Shown here: one piece after another, positions 43,441-51,121 of the stretch
How positions within the stretch are numbered: the stretch's first letter is position 1
How the letters are laid out: the number at the start of each line of letters is the position of its first letter
From: Streptacidiphilus albus JL83
GTDB taxonomy: Bacteria; Actinomycetota; Actinomycetes; Streptomycetales; Streptomycetaceae
Direction of reading: 5' to 3'
Assembly: GCF_000744705.1 (NCBI RefSeq)
Contig: NZ_JQML01000001.1
Location: 62,001 to 126,000 of the forward strand
Length of the DNA: 64,000 nt
Program-made: the position numbers and the translations under genes
The notes under the pieces: model-generated
The model's database searches: none
What the model saw: the letters and a program-made list of their open reading frames with translations, nothing else
Told to the model about the DNA's origin: nothing

Positions 43441-44415
43441 ACCGCCACGGCCCAGAAGTTCACCGCCGAGGCCGGCGGCATGAGCGCCGGCGTCCTGCCC
43501 ATCACCGCCGCGGACGTCACCTTCCAGGCCACCGCGATCGGCAGCACCCCGGCCACCGACGGCTCCCTGAACACCCAGGACAGAGGACTGCTCGGCGCGT
43601 TCTACCCGGCCGGCGGCACGTTCGGCGACTCCTTCACCATCCCCGCCCACGCCACCTACAGCTGGAAGCTCTCCCTCGCCGCCACCAAGGCCTGGCCCCT
43701 CAACGACGGCGACCTGAAGTTCTACGTCATGGGCAACGACGGCGCCACCTACAACTCCCACGACTTCACGGTCGGCAACGGCAAGACCGGCGGCCCGGTC
43801 CTGCAGACCATCAACGGCGACAACACCGTCGCCCCCGGACAGCCCGCCTACGAGTACCTCAACGTCACCAACAACACCGGCGCCCCCCTCGGCCGGGACT
43901 GGACCGACCGCCTCACCTTCTCCCCGGTCGACCCGACCGGCTCCCAGACCTTCCTCGACCAGGTCACCCTGGAGACCGACGTCTGGAACGGCCGGGCCTA
44001 CGTCCCCGTCGCGGCCGGCGACCCCCTCCCCGCACCGTCCAAGGACCTCGCCCCCGGAGCCACCACCGTCTACCGCATCCGCGTGGACCTGGTGAAGTAC
44101 GCCGCCACCGCCGCCAAGGGCCAACTCCGGCTGAGCGCCAACGACACCAGCAAGGTGCTGACCATCAGCCGCGACCCGCAGACCGGCCCGCACGCCTCCG
44201 CTTCTGCCTCCGCGTCGCCCACCCCCCACTCGTCCGCCGCCACAACCGGGCCCACCGCGCCGACCACCGCCCTCGCCACTCCCGCCACCGGAGCCACCCT
44301 CGCCGAGACCGGCGGCGGCAGCGACACCAGCCTGCTCGTCGGCATCGCCCTCGCCCTGCTCGCCGTAGGCTCCACTGTCATCCTCACCCTCAAGCGCCGC
44401 ACCAGTCGCCGCTGA
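43234..44415 (+). CDS. LAETG-anchored surface protein
   Basis: A 393-aa exported protein. Residues 1-33 form a signal peptide (ARRRALTATATAVVLAATTAVLAAGAANA). A mature beta-sandwich-type domain follows with two to three repeated strands. A Pro/Thr/Ser/Ala-rich stalk precedes the C-terminal sorting signal LAETG, then a hydrophobic helix (LLVGIALALLAVGSTVILTL) and KRRTSRR. LAETG is the Streptomyces sortase E motif, so the protein is expected to be covalently attached to peptidoglycan. GAAAGG precedes ATG 43234 by 8 nt. Its promoter-proximal region is duplicated at 40746. Closed by a strong terminator. Confidence 0.9.
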   Translation: MPARRRALTATATAVVLAATTAVLAAGAANAAPVPATSNVTVTLGTPAPAGALTPGGGTETFTVTATNNTATAQKFTAEAGGMSAGVLPITAADVTFQATAIGSTPATDGSLNTQDRGLLGAFYPAGGTFGDSFTIPAHATYSWKLSLAATKAWPLNDGDLKFYVMGNDGATYNSHDFTVGNGKTGGPVLQTINGDNTVAPGQPAYEYLNVTNNTGAPLGRDWTDRLTFSPVDPTGSQTFLDQVTLETDVWNGRAYVPVAAGDPLPAPSKDLAPGATTVYRIRVDLVKYAATAAKGQLRLSANDTSKVLTISRDPQTGPHASASASASPTPHSSAATTGPTAPTTALATPATGATLAETGGGSDTSLLVGIALALLAVGSTVILTLKRRTSRR

Positions 44416-44436
44416 CCCATCCCCCGCACCACTGAG

Positions 44437-44480
44437 AAGGTGCCTTCGGCAGGGAGTTCACTCCCCGCCGAAGGCACCTT
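44437..44480 (+). terminator. Terminator hairpin after the LAETG gene
   Basis: AAGGTGCCTTCGGC pairs exactly with GCCGAAGGCACCTT, with an inner GGGAGT/ACTCCC stem, and is followed by a T-containing stretch (tcggagtttt). Lies 22 bp past the stop of the LAETG gene. Confidence 0.9.
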
Positions 44481-44599
44481 TCGGAGTTTTCACTGCGCCC
44501 GGCTGCTGCAGAATTCGGGGCGAGCGAGCCGCGAGCCGAGCCGTGGACGTCTCGATCAGGCCGCGCACAGCCCGATGACGGCCTCGAAGATCAGCCCGT

Positions 44600-44790
44600 G
44601 ACGGTGTTCTGTGCCCGGGGGGAGCACCCCCGGCGAGAGTGTGCAGTTCCTTCATCGCGCCGACGACCTGTCCGACCTCGGCGCCCCCGCCGTCGAGACA
44701 CACGCGTGCACCGGGATGCCGCCGTCACCGGTGACCGCGATCCCGGCCTCGACCTGCTTCAGGTCGATACGGCGGTCCGCGGGGCGACCG
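44600..44790 (-). pseudogene. IS1634-type transposase remnant
   Basis: The minus strand translates to RIDLKQVEAGIAVTGDGGIPVHA and, in a shifted frame, GAEVGQVVGAMKELHTLAGG. This is the DDE-domain core of IS1634/IS4-type transposases (LKQVEAGIAVTGDGGIP). Only about 60 residues survive and the frame is broken. Confidence 0.75.
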
Positions 44791-44986
44791 CAGTGAGCCG
44801 GTTGACGAACAGAGCCTTGATCATCCGACTGTACGTCAGATACGAACGCTCAGCAGGCAGGCACAGCCCATTGACGATCCCGGCCACGCCCAGCCGGCAC
44901 AGCGGCGAGCGTCGCGAAGGCGCAGCTGCCCGGGGCCCTTTGGGCTGGGCCCCGGACGATTGCGGGCTCCGGGTCCGGGCGCGTGG

Positions 44987-45379
44987 TCAGCGGGCGCTGC
45001 CGAGGTTCCGGTCGGCTTCGGCGCCCTGCAGCATCAGAGTGGTCTCCTCGATCCGACGGAAGCGCCCGTCGGGGGCGAACTCTCCGAAGAGGTAGACCTC
45101 CATGCGGACGGTGGACCCGTCGGTCTTGTCCGCGGTCACCGTGTGGCGGTCGGCATACCGGTCGCCGTCCACGAGTTCGTCGTGCACCTCGACCGAGCCG
45201 CCGACTATGACCGCGCGCAGGTGGGCGATGTGGGTGAGGAACTGCGTGCGGTCGTCCCAGCGGCCGTCGGTGCGCTGGCGGTAGTCCGGGGCGAAGTGCC
45301 GGTCGGCGGCCTCGTCCAGGTCCAGGCCCGGGGTGAAGAGCAGGTCGGTGAGGGCTGCGGAGACGTTGGTGCGGTCCAT
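44987..45379 (-). CDS. SnoaL/NTF2-like protein
   Basis: A 130-aa NTF2-fold protein: LTDLLFTPGLDLDEAADRHFAPDYRQRTDGRWDDRTQF, then VYLFGEFAPDGRFRRIEETTLMLQG. AAGGAG lies 5 nt before ATG 45379. It is divergent from a MarR regulator with an operator pair between them, suggesting repression and induction by a small phenolic-type ligand. Catalytic function not predicted. Confidence 0.9.
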   Translation of the reverse strand: MDRTNVSAALTDLLFTPGLDLDEAADRHFAPDYRQRTDGRWDDRTQFLTHIAHLRAVIVGGSVEVHDELVDGDRYADRHTVTADKTDGSTVRMEVYLFGEFAPDGRFRRIEETTLMLQGAEADRNLGSAR

Positions 45380-45427
45380 GGGGACTCCTTCGATTGGCGG
45401 GAAGCACCCGCTCGGAGAGAAGAATAT

Positions 45428-45482
45428 GCGTGCCTTAAGCACGCTTATGACTGTAGCAGCAAAAGCGTGCTCGGCACACGCT
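45428..45482. promoter_or_regulatory. MarR operator pair
   Basis: Site 1 (45428-45444) is GCGTGC-cttaa-GCACGC. Site 2 (45464-45482) repeats AGCGTG...CACGCT with a seven-base centre. Both lie in the gap between the SnoaL and MarR genes, placing divergent control of both promoters. Confidence 0.75.
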
Positions 45483-45493
45483 AATCTGGAGAG

Positions 45494-45949
45494 ATGACGA
45501 ACACGACCGGGTACGACATCGCCGACGCACTGGGGCTGCTGCTACGACGGAGCACCCGCGTCCACCTCTACGCCCACCTCACGGAGGGCCTGGGAGAGGC
45601 GGTCGACGAACTCACCTACCCCGTCCTCAGCGGCCTGGCCCGGACCGGACCGTGCAGCGCCGCCGACCTGGGCCGCGAGGTGGGACTGGACCGCAGCACC
45701 GTCACCCGCCGCGCCGACCGGCTGGAACAGGCCGCCCTGCTGGAGCGCCAACCGGACCCCGCCGACGGCCGCGCCACCCTGCTCGCCCTCACCCCCGAGG
45801 GCCACACCACCGTGTCGGCCACCAGGCAACGGCTGGCGGCCAGCATCGAGTCCTCCCTCGCCTCCTGGCCCCAGGACGACGTCCGGACCTTCGCCCGCCA
45901 GCTAAGCCAGTTCGTCGCCCAGGGCCCCTTCGCCGCCCCCACCCACTGA
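45494..45949 (+). CDS. MarR-family regulator
   Basis: A 151-aa winged-helix regulator. The wHTH is AADLGREVGLDRSTVTRRADRLEQAALLERQPDPADGRATLLALTPEGH, which includes the recognition helix and the DxRxxxxxLT wing. Divergent from the SnoaL-like gene with two dyads between them. GGAG sits only 3-4 nt before the ATG. The ligand is not predictable. Confidence 0.95.
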   Translation: MTNTTGYDIADALGLLLRRSTRVHLYAHLTEGLGEAVDELTYPVLSGLARTGPCSAADLGREVGLDRSTVTRRADRLEQAALLERQPDPADGRATLLALTPEGHTTVSATRQRLAASIESSLASWPQDDVRTFARQLSQFVAQGPFAAPTH

Positions 45950-45989
45950 CGGGGACCAGCACCCGACAACGGCGGCCTCTCACCCCGGC

Positions 45990-46190
45990 TCACGCCGTGG
46001 ACGCCGTGGACGCCGAGCAGTACGCCCGGGATCAGGAGAAGGTCCACGACGAGCTGACCATGTTCTCCTCACACCTGTTCTGCCACGCCGACAACGGGGG
46101 TTACTACGTGCCGGTGGACATGAGCGAGCCGCTCTTCCTGCCCGAGGAGGACGAAGTCCTGCACCGCCAACCGGTCCCCGAGTCATTACG
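45990..46190 (+). pseudogene. Truncated coding fragment
   Basis: The frame VDAEQYARDQEKVHDELTMFSSHLFCHADNGGYYVPVDMSEPLFLPEEDEV has strong coding character, but starts without ATG and is cut by the next gene. Likely a remnant of a hypothetical protein. Family not assigned. Confidence 0.4.
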
Positions 46191-47595
46191 GAACCATGGC
46201 GACGCCCAGCAGCCGGGCCATCGCGGGAACCGGCAAAGACGGGTTGCCGGCGGCCGCAGCCCGAACCCGCTCGTACGGGTGGTCCAGACAGAGCTGCAGC
46301 GTCTCCGGGGTCACGGAGCGGTGCTTGGCCATTTCGACCAGCGTGTCGTGGGTTGTCGCGGTGGTGACGGCCATGGCGTGCAGGAGGTCGGGCGGACAGT
46401 TCGGGTTGCGGGCGAGCGCGGGGTACAGGGTCGGGCCGTGGCGTTCGGCCAGTGCGTGTAGCCGGTGCGGTGTCAGTGCGGGGTGGCGCGCCAGCCGCTT
46501 GGCCACGGACGGATCGGGGTCGCCGGCGAGGGTGGTGACGAGGTCGATCGGAAGGTCGGGGTGGGTCGCGACCAGGGCGCGGAGCTGGGCCGTGGTCGAG
46601 TGGGCGAGGTCGTGAAGCTCCTCGGGTGATGCGGCGGCGATGCGGGGCCACAGCTCGGTCCCCATCCGCACGGCGGGTGCCAACTGCTTCAGCAGGGACA
46701 TCGGGAGGGCCGGGTTGGCCGCAACGGCATTGCGGACGGAGCGGTCCGGGTCGGCCGCAAGAGCGCGGATCAGTGCCTCGCCGACGGCGGGGTTGGCCGC
46801 GGCCTCCCGGCGGACCCGGCTGTCGCGGTCGGCGGCGAGGCGGCGGTAGGCGTCGTCCGACAGCTCCGGTCGCCCGGCCAGGGTGGCTCTCACCCAGATG
46901 TCCGGGGAACCCGGAAACCGGTCCAGGCCGGCGGCCGGGGTGGACGGGTTCTGCAGCGCTGCCATCCGAAGTCTCTGGACCCCGGCCTCGTGGTCCCCGC
47001 AGCCCTCCGCGAGGTCCTCGCACCGGTTGCACCGCTCGACCGGCGGGCTTCCGCCGTCGGCCAGCAGCACGGCCAGGACATCCGGCGGGGTCGCCGCGTT
47101 CCGGGCAAGGGCGTCCCTGATCCGTAGGTCGGGGTGCGCGGCCAGGCGCCGGGCCAGGTCTGCCGGGAGCCCGGCGTGCTCGGCAACGGCGCACACCACG
47201 CCGGTGTGGGAGTCGCCACTGAGCAGATACAGCAGTTCCTCGGAGTGCCCGCCGAATTCGACGAGTTCGATCCGGAGCGACACGTCGGTACCGCGTGCCA
47301 GGTCCCGGATCCACGAAGCGGGAACGTCCGTACGCCCGGTCGCCGCGACGACCAGCCACGGATCGTCCTGCGGTATGTCCTGGAGCGGAACCACTCCGTC
47401 GGCGATCAGCCCGCGCAACGTCCACGGGCTGCACCGGACGGCCAGGTTGCGTACCTGCTGGAGAGTCAGGCCGTCCCGCTGCGCGAGGTCCTCGCAGAGG
47501 TCCTCGTCGGCGACGGCGGTGAAGTGGTCCAGCAGCTGCTGCGGCAGACCCGGGTTCCCCGCCAAGCCGGACAATTCCGGGCTGTAGTCCAACAT
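46186..47595 (-). CDS. Leucine-rich repeat variant (LRV)-type protein
   Basis: A 469-aa soluble protein made of about 14 helical repeats of 24-26 residues with the pattern AANPALPMSLLKQLA, VATHPDLPIDLVTTLA, ARNPNCPPDLLHAMA, AGNPSLPVPAMARLL. This is the LRV/HEAT-like arrangement known from the Azotobacter LRV protein, usually a protein-binding scaffold. A CxxC pair (CNRCEDLAEGC) near the middle may bind a metal; LRV proteins can hold an iron-sulfur cluster at the N-terminus. ATG 47595 is chosen because it precedes the first repeat-like LDYSPELSGLAGNPGLP. No signal peptide. Confidence 0.85.
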   Translation of the reverse strand: MLDYSPELSGLAGNPGLPQQLLDHFTAVADEDLCEDLAQRDGLTLQQVRNLAVRCSPWTLRGLIADGVVPLQDIPQDDPWLVVAATGRTDVPASWIRDLARGTDVSLRIELVEFGGHSEELLYLLSGDSHTGVVCAVAEHAGLPADLARRLAAHPDLRIRDALARNAATPPDVLAVLLADGGSPPVERCNRCEDLAEGCGDHEAGVQRLRMAALQNPSTPAAGLDRFPGSPDIWVRATLAGRPELSDDAYRRLAADRDSRVRREAAANPAVGEALIRALAADPDRSVRNAVAANPALPMSLLKQLAPAVRMGTELWPRIAAASPEELHDLAHSTTAQLRALVATHPDLPIDLVTTLAGDPDPSVAKRLARHPALTPHRLHALAERHGPTLYPALARNPNCPPDLLHAMAVTTATTHDTLVEMAKHRSVTPETLQLCLDHPYERVRAAAAGNPSLPVPAMARLLGVAMVP

Positions 47596-47659
47596 CGCCC
47601 CATGATCGGGCCTCCGCCCCATTCGGACCACCGATTTCGCCCACACATGCGGACGGGAC

Positions 47660-47860
47660 CGCATCGATCAGTTCCAACACGCCGCCACCGAGAACAGCGC
47701 CGCCCGTGTCCAGGGCGATGGGGGCGCAGTGGTCATCGGGCAGGTCAACGTGGACATCGACGGCGTGCTGGTGCCGGGGCACTCCGAGAAGCAGGATGCC
47801 ACCGCGACCAGGCGGATACGACCCGAAACGCTTGTTCAGCTGGAGAGTGCTTCTCTCCTG
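47660..47860 (+). pseudogene. IS1380-type transposase remnant
   Basis: The plus strand reads QVNVDIDGVLVPGHSEKQDAT, matching the IS1380 first DDE-motif segment VDIDATL...HSEK. Only about 60 codons survive, with no start or continuation. The element differs from the intact IS1380 copy at 51122, whose corresponding motif is FIDIDPTHRR. Confidence 0.7.
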
Positions 47861-47914
47861 CCCGGACAGGGCCCTCGACAAGTCCCGTCGTCGCAGGTGA
47901 GAAGCACTCTCCAG
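47840..47914. repeat. 16-bp perfect inverted repeat
   Basis: CTGGAGAGTGCTTCTC at 47840-47855 is the exact inverse of the word at 47899-47914. It closes on a 43-nt loop and overlaps the end of the IS1380 remnant. Either a terminator-like hairpin or remains of IS termini. Confidence 0.8.
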
Positions 47915-47948
47915 GCCATTCGGCCAAGCCCCGGACAGGCCCGGTGGC

Positions 47949-48359
47949 TCAGTTCGCCGGTGCCAGCACCGGGCTGTTGTGGTAGGCGGCGATCAGCCAC
48001 TGGCCGTCCCGCTTCTCCAGTACCCAGGTCGCGTTCACCCTGCGCTGATCCGGGACCTCGGTCTCGCCGGCGAACAGGATGCCGGACTCGCTGACGACGA
48101 TCGCGCCGTCCCTGCCGAGGAAGCGGAGGCTGAGCTGCTTGTTGCAGGTCGAGCTGCCCTTGAGCGGCCCGTCGAAGCCCAGTGCCATGTTCTGGCGGAT
48201 CACGTCACGGCTGTCGCGGAGCGAGCCGGTCATGATGGCGGTCGCATCCGCGGTGTAGTCGGCGACCATGCCGTAGGCGTCCCCGGCGTCCCACGCCCGG
48301 TACGAGGCGGCCAGCAGGGCCCTGATCGCGGCCACGTCTTCCGCACGACTCTCTGACAT
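47949..48359 (-). CDS. SgcJ/EcaC-type NTF2 protein
   Basis: A 136-aa NTF2-fold protein (VAAIRALLAASYRAWDAGDAYGMVADYTADATAIMTGSLRDSRDVIRQNM, then NATWVLEKRDGQWLIAAYHNSPVLAPAN) of the SgcJ/EcaC family. Family members occur in enediyne and other pathways; function unknown. It lies 93 bp after an ECF sigma gene on the same strand; a common unit is possible. Confidence 0.9.
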   Translation of the reverse strand: MSESRAEDVAAIRALLAASYRAWDAGDAYGMVADYTADATAIMTGSLRDSRDVIRQNMALGFDGPLKGSSTCNKQLSLRFLGRDGAIVVSESGILFAGETEVPDQRRVNATWVLEKRDGQWLIAAYHNSPVLAPAN

Positions 48360-48452
48360 CGGATTCTCCCTGGTGAACGGCTCGCTCGGGGTGTTCCGGG
48401 CGAGCTCGTCAGTACATACCGGCGCCAGGGTCGAAACTCATCGCGTCCGCGG

Positions 48453-49427
48453 TCAGGAGATGTCGTCGAGTTCGGTCGGCAGGCCGAAGGCCGCGAAGAC
48501 CTCGGGATCCTGGAAGACCGAGTTCCGGCTGATGCCCTCGGCGGTGACGGTGAAGACCTGAAGCGTGTGCAACCGGTAACCGTCACCGACCCGCTGGTAG
48601 GCGGCGAACCCGGGCTGGCCGCCGTTGGCGGTGACCGCCCTCAGCCGCCAGTCCGTTCCGGCCGCCCCGAAGACCCACTCCATGAACAGTCCGTAGTTGT
48701 CGCGGCCGGTGAACCAGTTCAGCATCGGCGGCATCTCCATGAGCACGTCCTCGGTGAGCAGCCGCTTGAGACCTTCGACGTCGGCCTGCTCGAACGCCTT
48801 CATATAGCGGTCGACCCAGGCGCGCTGCTCGGCCGCGGACGGCTCGCTGAGACGCCCCTGCCCGACCCCGGTCTCCTTCACCCGGGTACGCGCCCGTTGC
48901 AGCGAACTGTTCACCGACACGGTGGTGGTACCGAGGATCTCCGCCGCCTCGGACGCGGAGAAACCGAGCACGTCACGGAGGATCAGCGCACCGCGCTGAC
49001 GCGCCGACAGATGCTGCAGGGCGGCGGCGAAGGCCAGGCGCAGGCTGCTGCGGTCGATCGCGGTGCCGGCTGGATCGCCCACCGCCACCAACGAGTCCGG
49101 CAGGGGCTGGAGCCAGGGGTTCTCCCCCCGGACCAGCGGCCCGAGCGGGTCCGACGCAGCCACCAGCCCCGAGGGCAGGGGACGCCGGCCGCGCGCCTCC
49201 AGAGCGGTCAGGCAGACGTTCGTCGCGATCCGGTAGAGCCAGGTGCGCAGCGAGCTGCGGGTGTCGTCGTACCGGTCCCGCGCCCGCCAGGCCCTGAGGT
49301 ACGTGTCCTGAACCAGGTCCTCGGCGTCGTGGGCGGACCCGAGCATGCGGTAGCAGTAGGCCAGCAGCTCCGTGCGGAACGGTTCGAGCCGACGGTCGAA
49401 GCCGTCCTCTTCTGGCGTCACACCCAC
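48453..49427 (-). CDS. ECF sigma factor with SnoaL-like C-terminal domain (SigX5/SigG type)
   Basis: A 324-aa sigma factor. Region 2 is LLAYCYRMLGSAHDAEDLVQDTYLRAWR; region 4 is LSARQRGALILRDVLGFSASEAAEILGTTTVSVNSSLQRARTRV. The C-terminal about 120 residues (WVDRYMKAFEQADVEGLKRLLTEDVLMEMPPMLNWFTG onward) form the NTF2/SnoaL extension typical of TIGR02960-type sigma factors, thought to regulate activity in place of a separate anti-sigma. It stands upstream of the SgcJ-like gene and may control it. The target promoters cannot be given. Confidence 0.92.
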   Translation of the reverse strand: MGVTPEEDGFDRRLEPFRTELLAYCYRMLGSAHDAEDLVQDTYLRAWRARDRYDDTRSSLRTWLYRIATNVCLTALEARGRRPLPSGLVAASDPLGPLVRGENPWLQPLPDSLVAVGDPAGTAIDRSSLRLAFAAALQHLSARQRGALILRDVLGFSASEAAEILGTTTVSVNSSLQRARTRVKETGVGQGRLSEPSAAEQRAWVDRYMKAFEQADVEGLKRLLTEDVLMEMPPMLNWFTGRDNYGLFMEWVFGAAGTDWRLRAVTANGGQPGFAAYQRVGDGYRLHTLQVFTVTAEGISRNSVFQDPEVFAAFGLPTELDDIS

Positions 49428-49818
49428 GCTCCCTCTCCGCTGCTGCCAGGATCAGCTTAACGACTCGGCCCGCGATTGCTGACCGAGCGCGGTCGAGCCG
49501 CGACCCTTTGGTCGGCACCACAGCTTGTCCGACCGCAGGTCGACCTCGTGGCGGCGTGCTTGGGGCGTGCAGGACCTGGCCCACCCTTGTCGAGGTCTGA
49601 TCGGGCGGCAAGGATCGGTTCGCATGAGCCGTGCCTACGACGATGAGCGACTGGCCCATTCGCCGGCAGGGGTCGGCTCGGCATCCGGGTAGCCCTCCCG
49701 AACCTGGCGCAGCACCCACCCGCTGGCTGTGCATATGTCCCAACTCGTGCTGTCGAACTCTCTCAAGATCACCACGAGCTCGCCGCCCGAGTAGCATTTG
49801 CTGAGGCGGTCGGGCTCC
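49428..49818. other. Intergenic region with a possible small coding tail
   Basis: Between about 49640 and 49800 the minus strand reads CYSGGELVVILREFDSTSWDICTASGWVLRQV in an open frame with coding-like composition, without a clear start. It may be a small gene or the lost tail of the cREC gene. Nothing else visible. Confidence 0.35.
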
Positions 49819-50193
49819 CTAGGCCATTGCCCGCCGGACGCGGTAGTTCCAGCGTCCGAGTGACCGGACCACGGTTTCGGCACCGACAGGGTTGGCGCTG
49901 TGAACGAAGACCACTCCGATCTGAAAGGGCCGGCCGTTGAAGGCGGCTTCTTCCAAGAGGGTCACCACCGGCATGATGGTGTCGTCGCCGCCGAGATCGT
50001 GGTCGAGCCAGAGCTCGTCGATGAAGCTGTCCCGGTGCTCCTCCAGCAGCTGGATGCCTTCGCAGCTGGTCCGGGCAATTCGCGTGGCCCTGGGGAGCGG
50101 TCGGAGGTCGTCTATGCCGAGGACAACGGGCGTCGGCGCGGCGGGGGCTTCTTTCACTGGATTACTGTCCCAGTAGGCGGGCGGGACAACCAA
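49819..50193 (-). CDS. cREC-type receiver-like protein
   Basis: A 124-aa protein. LGIDDLRPLPR, LLEEHRDSFIDELWLDHDLGGDDTIMPVV and FQIGVVFVHSANPVGAETVVRSLGRWNYRVRR match the cyclic-phosphate-processing receiver domain (cREC), a receiver-like fold with conserved acidic residues. Such proteins are linked to RNA processing with cyclic phosphate ends (from recall). The start at 50193 is uncertain because the first 20 residues look like linker; a start closer to VVLGIDDL is possible. Confidence 0.72.
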   Translation of the reverse strand: MVVPPAYWDSNPVKEAPAAPTPVVLGIDDLRPLPRATRIARTSCEGIQLLEEHRDSFIDELWLDHDLGGDDTIMPVVTLLEEAAFNGRPFQIGVVFVHSANPVGAETVVRSLGRWNYRVRRAMA

Positions 50194-50317
50194 GAGCCGG
50201 CCTCGTCCGCAAACTCACAGCCACCCGCCGGGGCAACGCCAGAATCGGACCCCCGACGTGCCCTGGCTGTTCCCCGGTGGCAGCCCGGCGCCCGGCCAGC
50301 GGCTGTCGGGCGGCTGC

Positions 50318-50944
50318 TCAACCCTCGTTGAGCAGCCATGAGTAGAACGCGGCCCCGTCGGATGGGAGCGGAGCGTCCACCTCCTGCTGACGGAGCCAGA
50401 CGGCAGCCATGGACAGCTCTCCGTAGGACGAGAACTCCTCACCCTGCGCCACGACGACAGCCGCTGCACCGACCCGCCAGGCAGCGAAGTGCCAGGCCTC
50501 GGGCTCTGTCTCCAAGGTGAGCGTCAGCTGCGGTTGCCCGAGTACGCCCGACACCAATTCACAGCCGTGCTGCCAACCCTCGAAGAACGGGACAGCGTCA
50601 GCAGCGAGAACATCCCACCCGTCGAGCTCGCCGAGCTCATGGAACCCGTCACCGAGCGGGCCGTCCTCGGCCTCGTCGCGCGGATCGAAGTAGCAGAACG
50701 GCAGGTGGAAGCTGGGCTGCTGATCCTCCCAGTCCCCCAGCGAGACAGCGGGCACAAGTCGGTGTCCCGACGCGGTCTCGAAGCAATCGTCCTGCTCCCG
50801 CCATCCCTGCTCGTCAACGAACTGAGCGAGGCCGGAGCGGATGAAACCCATCCCGGCAAGCTCACCCAGCTGGCTGATCAAGGACGACGTCAGCGGCTGC
50901 AACCGAACTCTCAAAGTGACCCCACGGGCTCTCCCGAACGACAA
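50318..50944 (-). CDS. Hypothetical protein, about 208 aa
   Basis: A soluble acidic protein (WREQDDCFETASGHRLVPAVSLGDWEDQQPSFHLPFCYFDPRDEAEDGP, then LTLTLETEPEAWHFAAWRVGAAAVVVAQGEEFSSY). No signal peptide. The frame is open further upstream, and the true start may be the ATG of MGFIRSGLAQFVDEQG rather than at 50944. Family not recognised. Confidence 0.6.
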   Translation of the reverse strand: MSFGRARGVTLRVRLQPLTSSLISQLGELAGMGFIRSGLAQFVDEQGWREQDDCFETASGHRLVPAVSLGDWEDQQPSFHLPFCYFDPRDEAEDGPLGDGFHELGELDGWDVLAADAVPFFEGWQHGCELVSGVLGQPQLTLTLETEPEAWHFAAWRVGAAAVVVAQGEEFSSYGELSMAAVWLRQQEVDAPLPSDGAAFYSWLLNEG

Positions 50945-51121
50945 CGTGCCAGTCGATCATCCAGGAGCTGCCGAGCCCGCCACGCACCAGGGCCTGAGGC
51001 GACTCGGGAGATCGCCCGGGGCACAACCTCCACGCCATCCAGCTCACGCCCTGGCCCTCCACTGGCGTCTTCGAGCGGTCACTCGCTGTTTTGGACCGGC
51101 CGGCGCGCCGCCCACGCTGAT

